A stretch of 64,000 bases of DNA from assembly GCF_003344865.1 (NCBI RefSeq), contig NZ_CP031165.1, positions 682,001 through 746,000 on the forward strand. The letters are read 5' to 3'. The position numbers were made by a program, and so were the translations under genes. Position 1 is the stretch's first letter, and every line of letters begins with the position of its first letter. Shown in pieces: positions 26,524 to 34,658 of this stretch. The stretch is from Euzebya pacifica (GTDB lineage: Bacteria; Actinomycetota; Nitriliruptoria; Euzebyales; Euzebyaceae). The notes under the pieces were generated by a model. That model was not told where the DNA came from. It did no database searches and saw nothing but the letters and a program-made list of their open reading frames with translations.

Positions 26524-26540
26524 ACTCAAGTTTTCTCTTG
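26524..26540. promoter_or_regulatory. ACTCAAG...CTTG element between lon and the small-protein genes
   Basis: ACTCAAGTTTTCTCTTG contains a CAAG-N6-CTTG inverted repeat and the exact HAIR half-site ACTCAAG (the HspR box is CTTGAGT-N7-ACTCAAG). The other half at the standard distance is not conserved. It sits in the lon upstream region. The same ACTCAAGTTT decamer lies upstream of hsp20 at 49570. Confidence 0.4.
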
Positions 26541-26675
26541 CGAACCGTGGAATCGACGTGTCACGGGAACGTCAGCTTCCCTCGGCGGCGCAGGTCCGAT
26601 GATCAACACATCACGACACGTCCCGGGGCCGACCCGCGCCCACCCGATCCAGCCGACCTCCTTCGACGGAGGGCG

Positions 26676-26909
26676 TTGCACGTCCTCGATGTCGCCGCCC
26701 GGATCGACTTCGATGCCCGGTTCCGTCGTGGTGTCGAACGGAATGCGCCGAAGGTGCTGCGGGATGCAGGCCTGCCGGACGAGCTGCTGGACGTGCTGCT
26801 CGGCGACGGGTCGGAGGTCACGGCGTTCAGCGACGACGCGCGGATGATCGCCGCCCGTGCACACGCGTGGGCAACCGAAGAGCTGCAACGGCTCGACGGG
26901 TACCGGTGA
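26676..26909 (+). CDS. Small uncharacterised protein, paralogue of the next gene
   Basis: About 77 residues from a TTG at 26676 preceded closely by ggagg; the frame is open back to 26520, so the start is uncertain. It has VAARIDFDARFRRGVERNAPKVLRDAGLPDELLDVLL, matching the next gene's IAERIESDEDFAMRVGEDARAVLEAEGLPDEVVAAVL across its length. I do not recognise the family. The F..rv..da..vL...GLPDE pattern faintly recalls NHLP/Nif11-type leader peptides, but no maturation enzymes are nearby. It is divergent from lon. Confidence 0.5.
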   Translation: MHVLDVAARIDFDARFRRGVERNAPKVLRDAGLPDELLDVLLGDGSEVTAFSDDARMIAARAHAWATEELQRLDGYR

Positions 26910-26916
26910 CGCTGAA

Positions 26917-26940
26917 CCCAAGTTCTTACATCTTGAGAAC
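26917..26940. promoter_or_regulatory. Second CAAG...CTTG element, upstream of the second small gene
   Basis: Positions 26917-26921 read ccCAA and continue into GTTCTTACATCTTGAGAAC (26922-26940), which has GTTCT/AGAAC arms and a CAAG-N9-CTTG repeat. It resembles the element at 26524 and is likewise followed by GAACCG-like sequence. It may have been copied with the gene. Confidence 0.35.
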
Positions 26941-27001
26941 CGGCGGTCGGGAGCGCCTAGCGTCGAGGTGTCCCCCGACTTCGCTCGAAAGCAGAACCAC
27001 G

Positions 27002-27250
27002 ATGGCCGACATCCCTGCGACGCTTGCGGCAATCGCCGAACGCATCGAGTCCGACGAGGACTTCGCGATGCGTGTGGGCGAGGACGCGAGGGCCGTGCTC
27101 GAGGCCGAAGGGCTTCCCGACGAGGTCGTGGCCGCGGTCCTGGCCGAGGCCGAGTCCGAGGTCGTCGGATTCGCGCTGCCGGCCGAGGACGCCCAGCTGG
27201 CCGTCACCCGCATCGCGGCAGCGGCCAGGGTCGTGCAGCAGCGCTACTGA
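27002..27250 (+). CDS. Small uncharacterised protein, paralogue of the preceding gene
   Basis: An 82-residue acidic, alanine-rich protein (MADIPATLAAIAERIESDED...). The centre EDARAVLEAEGLPDEVVAAVLAEAESEVVGFAL aligns well with the gene at 26676-26909. No signal peptide, cysteine or membrane segment is present. The function is unknown. It lies downstream of its own CAAG...CTTG element, and its stop is 22 bases from the convergent dehalogenase gene. Confidence 0.65.
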   Translation: MADIPATLAAIAERIESDEDFAMRVGEDARAVLEAEGLPDEVVAAVLAEAESEVVGFALPAEDAQLAVTRIAAAARVVQQRY

Positions 27251-27272
27251 TCTGCCGCTGCGCCGGGTGGCA

Positions 27273-28169
27273 TCACCCCGTGGCGTCGACGAAGCCGTTG
27301 ATGATCGCGGCCAGCTCGGGGCCAGCGTCCTCCTGCAGGAAGTGGCCGCCGGCGACCGTCGTGTGGTCCTGCCCCTTCGTGCCCGGCACCAGCTTGTGGA
27401 AGACCCTGTCGCCGCCGCCGGTGATGGGGTCGTTGTCGCTGAACGTCGTGAGGACCGGGCGCTCGAACGCCATCAGCACCTCCCACGCCTTGCGGTTGGC
27501 AGCGCTCGCCGGGTTGTCGGGTGAGGTCGGCACCAGCGACGGCATGATCCGCGGCCCCTCCTTGAACGCCTCGGAGGGGAACGGCGCGTCGTAGGCCGCC
27601 AGCTCCGCTGGGGTCAGCTCACGGTTGGTCGCCCCCTGGATCATGGGCGAGACGGGGAAGGACTCCACGGTCTGGCTGAAGTGCTGCCACCGCATGAACG
27701 CCTCGGGCATCTCCTGGTCGCCGGTCGGCAGCCCCGAGTTGCCGATGACGAGCCGGGCGAAGCGGTCGGGCTGCTCGCCCACGACGCGCAGCCCGATCAA
27801 CCCTCCCCAGTCCTGGCAGAAGAGAGTGATGTCGGTCAGGTCCAACGCCTCGGCGACGAACGTGGTCATCCACTCGACGTGGGCGGCGAAGGAGTGGTCG
27901 GCCCGGTCGGCCGGCTTGTCGGAGCGGCCGAAGCCGATCAGGTCGGGCGCGACGACCCGGTGGCCCGCCTCCAGCAGTACCGGGATCATGTGGCGATACA
28001 GGTAGGACCAGGTCGGCTCGCCGTGCAGCAGCAACACCGGCGCGGCGTCGCGCGGCCCCTCGTCGACGAAGGCCATGTGCGCGCCGTGGCCGACGTCGAC
28101 CCGCTGGCTGGCGTACGGCCAGTCGGGGAGGTTGTCGAAACGGTCGGCAGGGGTGGTCAGCAGCTCCAT
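27273..28169 (-). CDS. Haloalkane dehalogenase (HLD-I type)
   Basis: A 298-residue alpha/beta hydrolase. The oxyanion motif HGEPTWSYLYR is typical of haloalkane dehalogenases. The nucleophile is Asp in FCQDWGGLIGL, followed by the halide-binding Trp, with acid Asp in TTFSDNDPITG and His in VAGGHFLQED. The early HGEPTW and late Asp fit subfamily I. Reaction: hydrolysis of a carbon-halogen bond to an alcohol, halide and proton, in the cytoplasm. Epoxide hydrolase is less likely because of the DWGG nucleophile and EPTW motif. It has a divergent tandem-repeat region upstream. Confidence 0.85.
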   Translation of the reverse strand: MELLTTPADRFDNLPDWPYASQRVDVGHGAHMAFVDEGPRDAAPVLLLHGEPTWSYLYRHMIPVLLEAGHRVVAPDLIGFGRSDKPADRADHSFAAHVEWMTTFVAEALDLTDITLFCQDWGGLIGLRVVGEQPDRFARLVIGNSGLPTGDQEMPEAFMRWQHFSQTVESFPVSPMIQGATNRELTPAELAAYDAPFPSEAFKEGPRIMPSLVPTSPDNPASAANRKAWEVLMAFERPVLTTFSDNDPITGGGDRVFHKLVPGTKGQDHTTVAGGHFLQEDAGPELAAIINGFVDATG

Positions 28170-28240
28170 GGCCCGCAGCCTGCCACACCCCCCTCCAATG
28201 TGTGTCGTCTGGCTGGCGCTCTGCGCCGGTGGAACAACAC

Positions 28241-28340
28241 GCCTCCGAGGTGTGTTGGCTGAGCGGTCCTGTGCGCCGGTGAGGCGACAAGCCTCCGAGG
28301 TGTGTTGGCTGAGCGGTCCCGTGCGCCGGTGAGGCGACAC
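28241..28340. repeat. Two tandem 50-bp repeats in a divergent intergenic region
   Basis: Copies at 28241-28290 and 28291-28340 differ at two of 50 positions. A more degenerate copy precedes them at about 28191-28240. Each unit contains gtgcgccggtgaggcgaca. The array fills most of the gap between the dehalogenase start (28169) and the hydrolase start (28371), so both promoters lie in or beside it. Confidence 0.85.
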
Positions 28341-28370
28341 GCGGGGGGTGGGACGTGGCACGCTGAACAC

Positions 28371-29210
28371 ATGAAGCTGCGCACGGTGACCCACCAGGGC
28401 TGGACGTTGTCCTACGAGGAACACGGGACCGGTCCGCGGGTGACCGTGCTGGTCCACGGGTTGCTGCTGGACGCCGGGGTGAACCGCCCGCTCGCCCGGT
28501 CGTTGGCCAAGGCCGGTCACCGCGTGGTCCTCGTGGACATGCTCGGCCACGGCCGCAGCGACAAGCCGCGTCGGGCCAGCGCCCACCGCATCGACCACTA
28601 CGCCGACGCCGTCATCACGGTGCTCGACCACCTCGAGGTCGACGAGGCGGTCGTCGGTGGCGTGTCGCTCGGGGCGGGCGTCGGCCTGATGACCGGGTAC
28701 CGGCACCCCGAACGCGTGCGGGCCATGCTGCTGGAGATGCCCGTTCTCGAGAACGCCACCCCCTTCGCCGCGATCATGTTCCTCCCGCTGCTGCTGGGCA
28801 TGCACTGGGGCGGCCCGGTTGCCCGCCTGGCGACGGCCGGGATGGCCCGTCTGCCGCGTACCGGCAACGAGACCGTCGACAGCTTTCTGGGAGCGGTCTC
28901 CAAGCACCCCGACGAGATCAAGGCGGTCCTCCACGGGCTGCTCATGGGGCCGATGGGGCCCGACGAGAACGAGCGGCAGGCCATGCGCACCCCGGCGCTG
29001 ATCATCGGCCACCAGTCCGACCCACTGCACCCCCACACCGACGCCGCCCGGCTGGCCCGTCAGCTGCCCAACGGGACGCTGCTCAAGGCCCGCAGCCCGC
29101 TGGAGCTGCGCACCCGGCCCCAGCGGCTGACCGACGAGATCATCCGCTTCGTCGACACCGCCTGGGCCGCCCGCCCGGTCGGGGCGGACGGCGTCACCGA
29201 CGTCGGCTGA
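28371..29210 (+). CDS. Alpha/beta-fold hydrolase
   Basis: A 279-residue protein: VLVHGLLLDAG (oxyanion region), VLVDMLGHGRSDKP, nucleophile Ser in VGGVSLGAGVGL, acid in GHQSDPLHPHTDA. The usual final His is not obvious; the segment where it would lie reads LKARSPLELRTRPQ. The cap region (ENATPFAAIMFLPLLLGMHW) is hydrophobic. The substrate is unknown; an esterase or lipase-like role is likely by family. Its stop abuts the convergent TIGR03085-like gene directly. Confidence 0.8.
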   Translation: MKLRTVTHQGWTLSYEEHGTGPRVTVLVHGLLLDAGVNRPLARSLAKAGHRVVLVDMLGHGRSDKPRRASAHRIDHYADAVITVLDHLEVDEAVVGGVSLGAGVGLMTGYRHPERVRAMLLEMPVLENATPFAAIMFLPLLLGMHWGGPVARLATAGMARLPRTGNETVDSFLGAVSKHPDEIKAVLHGLLMGPMGPDENERQAMRTPALIIGHQSDPLHPHTDAARLARQLPNGTLLKARSPLELRTRPQRLTDEIIRFVDTAWAARPVGADGVTDVG

Positions 29211-29906
29211 CTAGACGCTGCGGCGGGCGCCCTCGATCGCCTCGCGCAGGGCCTCGTCCCCGTCGAGGGTGACGTCACAGTTCGGGCGACCGGTGGCGAA
29301 CAGCACGAGCTCGCCGACCGGACCGGTGACGGTCAGGTCGGGTGCGGCACCGTTGGCGGACCGGGCCACTGGGCCACCCACGCGATAGGTCCGATGGGTG
29401 GTGCCGTCGGTCAGGTCGATCACGCCGGCGGCCTCGATCCCACGAAGGGTGAGGGGGGCGAACCGGCCCACGGCCTTCCACAACAGGGTGGCCACGTCAG
29501 CGTCCTCGGTCCCGTCGGACGGGACGATCGTCGGGCCGTCGGCCAACGCCGCACCGCCGCGGGCGACGTCGGCACCGTGGATCCAGTCCTCGCCCACCTG
29601 GACGTCGCGCAGCATCGGCAGCCGCATCCACGGCGGCGGTCCGCCGCGCAAATCAGCCATCATCCGTTCACGACCCCGCGCCTTGCGGGCGGCCATCCGA
29701 CGGTCGTGGAGTCCGCTCAACGGCGGGAAGACGATCCCGATCGCGGGGATGGGTTCGCGTTCGCGCACAAGCAGGTGGGCGACCACGTCACCAGCATCCC
29801 ACCCCTCGCACAACGTCTCGGCGTGCCACTGGGCATCGGACAACGCGTCGAGCATGTCGCACAGGGCGGCACGCTGGCGCAGGACGGTGGGGGGTGAGGC
29901 GCTCAT
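29211..29906 (-). CDS. TIGR03085-like DinB/MDMPI-fold metal-binding protein
   Basis: A 231-residue protein starting MSASPPTVLRQRAALCDML. It has the MDMPI/DinB pattern: ALSDAQWHAETLCEGWDAGDVVAHLLVRE with a metal-binding His, then RLPMLRDVQVGEDWIHGADVARG with a second His, and a C-terminal beta domain (TVTGPVGELVLFATGR). Related proteins are mycothiol-dependent maleylpyruvate isomerase-like; a mycothiol role is possible but not shown. ATG 29906 begins the similarity. Confidence 0.78.
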   Translation of the reverse strand: MSASPPTVLRQRAALCDMLDALSDAQWHAETLCEGWDAGDVVAHLLVREREPIPAIGIVFPPLSGLHDRRMAARKARGRERMMADLRGGPPPWMRLPMLRDVQVGEDWIHGADVARGGAALADGPTIVPSDGTEDADVATLLWKAVGRFAPLTLRGIEAAGVIDLTDGTTHRTYRVGGPVARSANGAAPDLTVTGPVGELVLFATGRPNCDVTLDGDEALREAIEGARRSV

Positions 29907-29938
29907 GGACACCAGCCTGCCCGAACCGAGCCCGTTCT

Positions 29939-30502
29939 CTACGTCTCGGCGGATGCGTCCTGCTGGGCCTCGGCGCGCTTGCGGGCCCGCCAGGCCGCGA
30001 CGTTGGCCCGGTTCTGGCACGAGTCCGAGCAGTACCGACGGGTCCCGCCCGGCGACCCGTCGATGTAGACGTCGTGGCACGTCGTGTGCGAGCAGGTCCC
30101 CCGTCGGTCGAACCCGTGGTCGATCAGGGCGGCCGTCAGCCCCATCGCGCTGACCGCGGCCGCGTGGGCCGACACCGACGCGGTGTCGCGGGACAGGTGC
30201 AGGTGCCACTGGTCCTCGCGCCCGTCGTCGTGGCTGTGCCCGGAGATCTCGGGGTTGATCGGGTTGGCCAGCAGCAGGATGTTCAGCTGCTCCACGGCGA
30301 CCGCCTCGTCCTCGGCCTGCATGATCGTGCGCAAGCGGGCGTGCAGCTCCCGGAGCGGGGGGAGGTCGGCGTCGTTGAGCCGCTTGGCCATCTTCGGGAA
30401 GTGTGTCCGAAGGACGTCGAGGAGGCCGTCGTCGTCCGGGTCGTCGTAGGGCTCGACGTTCGCGAGGTCGAGGGCGATCTCGGAGTAAGAGGCAAAATCC
30501 AT
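29939..30502 (-). CDS. CGNR zinc-finger (ABATE-domain) regulator
   Basis: A 187-residue protein. The N-terminal ABATE domain starts SYSEIALDLANVEPYDDP and includes RELHARLRTIMQAEDE. The C-terminal zinc finger has CSHTTCHDVYIDGSPGGTRRYCSDSCQNRANVAAWRARKR, the CGNR-family pattern with the final C..C..R.N.AA.R. These are putative stress-linked transcription regulators. It is divergent from the small gene at 30605, with a palindrome in the 102-bp gap. Confidence 0.85.
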   Translation of the reverse strand: MDFASYSEIALDLANVEPYDDPDDDGLLDVLRTHFPKMAKRLNDADLPPLRELHARLRTIMQAEDEAVAVEQLNILLLANPINPEISGHSHDDGREDQWHLHLSRDTASVSAHAAAVSAMGLTAALIDHGFDRRGTCSHTTCHDVYIDGSPGGTRRYCSDSCQNRANVAAWRARKRAEAQQDASAET

Positions 30503-30536
30503 TGCGGGCCTTACGGGGAGGGGCTATCGTCGGTAA

Positions 30537-30551
30537 TGTGCAATTCGCACA
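30537..30551. promoter_or_regulatory. Palindrome in the divergent CGNR/small-gene promoter region
   Basis: TGTGCAATTCGCACA has 5-bp arms TGTGC and GCACA around AATTC, 35 bp from the CGNR start and 53 bp from the GTG at 30605. It is a candidate binding site for the CGNR protein itself. Confidence 0.4.
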
Positions 30552-30604
30552 AATGGATCTTACTTTGGCCCGCATCCCGCCGCGGGCCAGGGCAAGGAGT
30601 CATC

Positions 30605-30910
30605 GTGGAATCACGTACCGCCCGCCCCGTCCTCGACGCCGCCCGCTTCCGCCTGGCCAGCCGTGTCGCCGCCCGTTTGGTCGGACAGACACGCGCTGAC
30701 GACGCAACGCTGGCCGCCGTGGCCATCCTGACCGCCGACGCCGATCCCGCCCGCGCCGACCGGCTGCGCCCCCGCGCCGGTGAACCCGCACCGCTGGTCG
30801 AGCGCCTCGCCATGTGGGCGCTGCCCCGCGCCAGCGACGGCGCGGTTGCCCGCGCCCACGAGGTCCTGGACCCCAACCTCCACGCCATCACGGCCCACCT
30901 CGTTCGCTGA
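30605..30910 (+). CDS. Small protein of unknown function
   Basis: A 101-residue protein from a GTG preceded by aaggag with five bases between. It is rich in Ala and Arg: VLDAARFRLASRVAARLVGQTRADDATLAAVAILTADADPARADRL. The centre could be a short amphipathic helix; no membrane, cysteine or catalytic feature is seen. I do not recognise it. The good ribosome-binding site and a strong terminator 34 bases after the stop make it a real gene. Confidence 0.55.
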   Translation: MESRTARPVLDAARFRLASRVAARLVGQTRADDATLAAVAILTADADPARADRLRPRAGEPAPLVERLAMWALPRASDGAVARAHEVLDPNLHAITAHLVR

Positions 30911-30943
30911 CCGGCCGGTCATCCGGCGTCCTTCTGCACACGC

Positions 30944-30978
30944 ACGGCCGCACCATCCCGAACGGGAGGTGCGGCCGT
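30944..30978. terminator. Strong bidirectional terminator
   Basis: Arms ACGGCCGCACC and GGTGCGGCCGT (11 bp) with an inner TCCCG/CGGGA stem, followed by ttt. It separates the small gene (plus) from ogt (minus). Confidence 0.75.
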
Positions 30979-31007
30979 TTGGCGTTCGGCAGCCGTCGTC
31001 GCCCGGA

Positions 31008-31505
31008 TCAGGTCGTCGCCGAGGCCTCGGCGTCCAGCAGCCAGCGCTTGACGTCGGCGCCCCACGCGTAGGCGCCGGTCGCGCCGTCCGCCGGCAGGAC
31101 ACGGTGGCAGGGCACGAACGGCGCGAGGCGGTTCCGGGCGCATGCCGATCCCACGGCCCGTGATGCGCCGGGCCGACCGACGGCCGCCGCAACCTCGCCG
31201 TAGCTGCGGGTCCGGCCGGCCGGTATGGCTCGCAACGCCGCCCACACCTGCTGCTGGAAGTCCGTGCCCGGCTGGCTGACCTCGACACGGTCCAGCGCCC
31301 CCTCGTCCCCGGCGAGCCACGCACGCAGGGCCGTGCCGACCGGATGGTCCGCGGGTGCCGCAACGAGGGCGGTTGGCTCCGACAGTCGTTCCCGCAGCGC
31401 GTCGGCCGACGCGAAGCCCGACGCGACGACGGTGTTGCCGTCGAGCAGCACCGTCAGCGGGGTGGTCGGGGTGGGGACGCTCAGGTGGTGCAGGGTCGTG
31501 GTCAC
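31008..31505 (-). CDS. ogt: Methylated-DNA--protein-cysteine methyltransferase
   Basis: A 165-residue protein: FQQQVWAALRAIPAGRTRSYGEVAAAVGRPGASRAVGSACARN, then the acceptor-cysteine motif PFVPCHRVLPADGATGAYAWG. It transfers the methyl group from O6-methylguanine or O4-methylthymine to its own cysteine and is used once. The GTG start lies in a GTGA overlap with the ada-alkA stop, so the two repair genes form one operon. Confidence 0.92.
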   Translation of the reverse strand: MTTTLHHLSVPTPTTPLTVLLDGNTVVASGFASADALRERLSEPTALVAAPADHPVGTALRAWLAGDEGALDRVEVSQPGTDFQQQVWAALRAIPAGRTRSYGEVAAAVGRPGASRAVGSACARNRLAPFVPCHRVLPADGATGAYAWGADVKRWLLDAEASATT

Positions 31506-32968
31506 GATGTCTCCTCGAGGCCGTTGGTGGGGGTGGGGGTGTCGTCCAGGTAGTGGGTCCACAGGTGCATGGCGGCGTAGCCGCGCCACGGACGCCAGCG
31601 CTCGGCCAGGCGATCGAGCTCCCGAGCAGTGACGGGTGCGCCGGTCAGGTCCTCGACGGCCCGGCGGAGCGCAAGATCACCCTCTGGCCACGCGTCGGGG
31701 TTGCGCAGGGTCAACAAGCAGATGCTCGACGCCGTCCACGGTCCGATGCCGGGGAGGGCCAACAGGGCGTCGCGGACCGCATCGGGGTCGGCGCCGGGGG
31801 CCAGGTCCAGCCCGTCGTCGACCGCGGCAGCGAGGGCCCGGACCGCCCCCGCCCGTTGGCGGGTCAGGCCGATCGCCGGTTCGAGCGGCAGGTCCCGCAC
31901 CACCGAGGGGGAGGGGATACCCGGCCGCTCCGACAGGGCAGCCAGGCGCCCCATCATCGTCGTGGCGGCCGCGGCGGAGACCTGCTGCCCCAGCACCGTC
32001 CGGACCGGTCCTTCCCACGGGTCGGCGGCCCCCGGAATCCGCAGGCCCGGCCGTCGAGCGACCAGCGGAGCGAGCAGGTCGTCGCCGCCCAGCGCACGGT
32101 CGATCGCGTCGATGTCAGCGTCCAGGTCGAACACCTGGCGGGCCAGCGCCACCGCCCGGCCGAGGTCGGGGTCGTGCCCCTCGGCCGCGACGACCTCCAC
32201 AGCTACGTCGGCGGTTCCTCCCGCCACGACTGGACGCAGTGACACGACCTGCTCGTCGGTCGTGTGGCGCACCGCCCCGTCGGCGACGCCGGTGCGGCCG
32301 GGGATGTCGTGCAGCGCCATCCAGTCCAGGACGGGCTCCGGGGCGAAGGGTTGCCGTACCGCCAGCGCCACCCTGACCGCCGCTGGGCCGGCCGGACGTC
32401 CGCGCCGCACGTCCGTGGGCGAGGCGTGGAACGTCCGGCGGAACGCGTCGTTGAACTGCCGGACGCTGCCGAAGCCGGCGGCGAAGGCCACGCGAGTCAC
32501 CGGCAGGTCGGTCTGGTCGAGGAGCATCCGGGCCAACCGGACGCGCCGCATTGTGATCAGCGCCGCCGGCCCTGCCCCGTAGGTCGCCGTCGTGATCCGC
32601 TGGAGCTGACGGGGGCTGACGTGCAGCCGGGCAGCGAGCGCCGGCACCCCCTCGTCCCCGGCGCCGTCCTCGATCATGCGCAGGGCCCTCGCGGCAACGT
32701 CGGCCCGTGGGTCCACCTCGGGGCGGTCGGGGGCCAGCTCCGGCCGGCACCGGCGACAGGCGCGGAGGCCGGCGTCCTGGGCTGCCGCGGTCGAGGCGAA
32801 GAAGCGCACGTTCTCGGGCTTGGGGGTGCGGGCCGGACAGGACGGTCGACAGTAGATGCCGGTGGTCAGCACGCCCGTGACGAACCGGCCGTCGAAGCGA
32901 CGGTCCCGCGATGCGACGGCCGCATAGCAGCTGTCGAAGTCGGTGGCGGTCGGCCCGGTCGTCGTCAT
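31502..32968 (-). CDS. Ada-AlkA fusion: AraC-type regulator and 3-methyladenine DNA glycosylase
   Basis: A 488-residue protein. Domains: Ada-type Zn/methyl-phosphotriester domain (VTGVLTTGIYCRPSCPAR and LRACRRCRPE, four Cys), AraC helix-turn-helix (LAARLHVSPRQLQRI and TRVAFAAGFGSVRQFNDAFRRTF), AlkA N-terminal domain, and a C-terminal HhH-GPD glycosylase (PWEGPVRTVLGQQVSAAAA, LPGIGPWTA, catalytic Asp in NPDAWPEGDLAL). It senses DNA methylation damage, can activate repair genes and excises alkylated bases. ATG 32968 is chosen from the Ada motif position. It is coupled to ogt. Confidence 0.93.
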   Translation of the reverse strand: MTTTGPTATDFDSCYAAVASRDRRFDGRFVTGVLTTGIYCRPSCPARTPKPENVRFFASTAAAQDAGLRACRRCRPELAPDRPEVDPRADVAARALRMIEDGAGDEGVPALAARLHVSPRQLQRITTATYGAGPAALITMRRVRLARMLLDQTDLPVTRVAFAAGFGSVRQFNDAFRRTFHASPTDVRRGRPAGPAAVRVALAVRQPFAPEPVLDWMALHDIPGRTGVADGAVRHTTDEQVVSLRPVVAGGTADVAVEVVAAEGHDPDLGRAVALARQVFDLDADIDAIDRALGGDDLLAPLVARRPGLRIPGAADPWEGPVRTVLGQQVSAAAATTMMGRLAALSERPGIPSPSVVRDLPLEPAIGLTRQRAGAVRALAAAVDDGLDLAPGADPDAVRDALLALPGIGPWTASSICLLTLRNPDAWPEGDLALRRAVEDLTGAPVTARELDRLAERWRPWRGYAAMHLWTHYLDDTPTPTNGLEETS

Positions 32969-33083
32969 GTCTCGCAGTCTGGCACCACCACCGGTTGTGG
33001 TCTGGCGGAATTCGGACAGCGCAGTGGACGTCCATCGGTCCCGCACAGGTGAACCGCTGTCGGACCGGGTACAAGTCGAGGTC

Positions 33084-34655
33084 GTGCGCTCCACAACTCC
33101 CACCGCCCTCGTCGTCGGCGGTGGCCACAACGGCCTCGTCGCCGCCTGCTACCTCGCCCGGGCGGGCATCGACGTGACCGTGCTCGAGCAGTCCGACAAG
33201 GTCGGAGGTGGGTCACGGACCGACGAGACGATCCCCGGCTACCGCTTCGACACGCACTCCGCGGCCCACAACATCATCAACATGACCGACATCCCCGCCG
33301 AGCTTGGCCTGGCGGAGATGGGGTTGGAGTACCGCGAGATGGACCCCTTCGCGGTCTCGGTCGGGGCGGACGGGAAGACGATTCGTTTCTGGCGCGATGT
33401 CGAGGCCACGCTGGACTCCATCGCCGAGGTCGCACCGGCCGACGTCGACGGCTACCGCCGGTTCGTCGAGGACGCCATGCCGATCGTGCGGCTGGCCGTC
33501 GCCGGGGTGAACGCCGGTGCGTCGGCCAGGCGCGAGCTGGCGATGGCCGGCGACCGGATCCTCCCGGTCTTCCGGGCGTTGCAGCGACACGGCGGCCCGT
33601 TCTCGTTGGCGTCGACGTTGCTGATGCCCTACGGCGCGCTGCTGCGCCGGTACCTGACCACCGACGCGGTCATGGCGCCGATCGGGGCCTTCGCCGCGCA
33701 CGGCAACGCCAGTCCCAACGACTTCGGCACGGCGTTCTCCGCGATCTGGCAGGCCGTCTACCACCGGCACGGCCAGTGGCACGCAGTGGGCGGGGCACAG
33801 GCGCTGTCCGACGCGCTCGCCCGCCGACTCGAGGCGTGGGGCGGGACCATCCGCACCAGCGCGGACGTGACGAGGATCGTCCAGCGCGACGGCGTGGTGC
33901 AGGGCGTGGAGCTCGCGTCGGGGGAGCGGCTTGCCGCCCATGTCGTGGTGACGGCCCTGGACCCCCGGATGGCGCTGCTCGACCTGCTCGATCCGCCGCT
34001 GACGGGGAAGGTGGCCGACGACCTGCGGGTCGCCCATGCCGGCAACGCCGTGCAGATGGTCGTGCACGTGGCGACCGACCGGTTGCCCGCCTACCCCGAC
34101 GCCCAGCCGGCGGACTGGATGGGGCTGCAGTCCTACGTCGACGACTTCCCCTCCCTCGAGCGAGCCTTCAGCGCCGCGCAGGACCGCCGGCTGCCCGAGG
34201 ACCCCGTGCCCACCTACGCGTTCACGCCGAGCGCCATGGACGACACGCTGGCACCCGAGGGGCACCACACGGTCTACCTGGCCTGCCCGGCGGCTCCGGC
34301 GCAGGTGCGGGGAGGGTGGGACGCGGTCGCCGAGCAGTTCACCGAGCGCATGATCGACACCGTCGAACGACGCGCGCCGGGGTTCCGCGACTCCATCCGG
34401 GGCATCGCCATCCGGACGCCGGAGCTGATGGAGGCCGAGCTGCGCTGGCCGGGCGCCCACCCGATGGTGCTCGACCTGTCGCTGGACCAGCTGGTCAGCG
34501 CCCGGCCGACCGTGGCGCTGGGGGGCCACTCCACGCCGGTGCGCGGACTCTTCATATCTGGTGCGGGGACCGCGCCGATCGGGGGAGTGGCGGGGACCCC
34601 GGGTCGTGCGGCCGCCAAGGCCGTCCTGAAGACCCACCCGCTGCGCCGCCGGTAG
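33084..34655 (+). CDS. FAD-dependent oxidoreductase, CrtI/PYROXD2-like
   Basis: A 523-residue flavoprotein. The Rossmann FAD motif VVGGGHNGLVAACYLARAG is followed by VLEQSDKVGGGSRTDE, GQWHAVGGAQALSDAL in the middle, and the C-terminal FAD motif GLFISGAGTAPIGGVAGTPGRAAA. This is the phytoene-desaturase-like amine-oxidase superfamily; the substrate is unknown. Other carotenoid genes are absent, so carotenoid desaturation is not supported. The GTG start at 33084 lies just before the FAD motif; the frame is open upstream without similarity. It is divergent from ada-alkA. Confidence 0.85.
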   Translation: MRSTTPTALVVGGGHNGLVAACYLARAGIDVTVLEQSDKVGGGSRTDETIPGYRFDTHSAAHNIINMTDIPAELGLAEMGLEYREMDPFAVSVGADGKTIRFWRDVEATLDSIAEVAPADVDGYRRFVEDAMPIVRLAVAGVNAGASARRELAMAGDRILPVFRALQRHGGPFSLASTLLMPYGALLRRYLTTDAVMAPIGAFAAHGNASPNDFGTAFSAIWQAVYHRHGQWHAVGGAQALSDALARRLEAWGGTIRTSADVTRIVQRDGVVQGVELASGERLAAHVVVTALDPRMALLDLLDPPLTGKVADDLRVAHAGNAVQMVVHVATDRLPAYPDAQPADWMGLQSYVDDFPSLERAFSAAQDRRLPEDPVPTYAFTPSAMDDTLAPEGHHTVYLACPAAPAQVRGGWDAVAEQFTERMIDTVERRAPGFRDSIRGIAIRTPELMEAELRWPGAHPMVLDLSLDQLVSARPTVALGGHSTPVRGLFISGAGTAPIGGVAGTPGRAAAKAVLKTHPLRRR

Positions 34656-34658
34656 GGC

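Noticed and set aside
26510-26530. Complete HAIR (HspR) operator at lon
   Set aside because: Only the ACTCAAG half is exact; the sequence at the required N7 spacing matches 2 of 7 bases, so it is reported only as a half-site.
26676-27250. Ribosomally made peptide precursors (NHLP/Nif11 leaders)
   Set aside because: The similarity is faint, there is no clear cleavage motif or core peptide, and no modification or export genes are nearby.
33084-34655. Phytoene desaturase in a carotenoid cluster
   Set aside because: The FAD motifs fit the superfamily but no crtB, crtE or other carotenoid gene is present, so only the general oxidoreductase call is kept.
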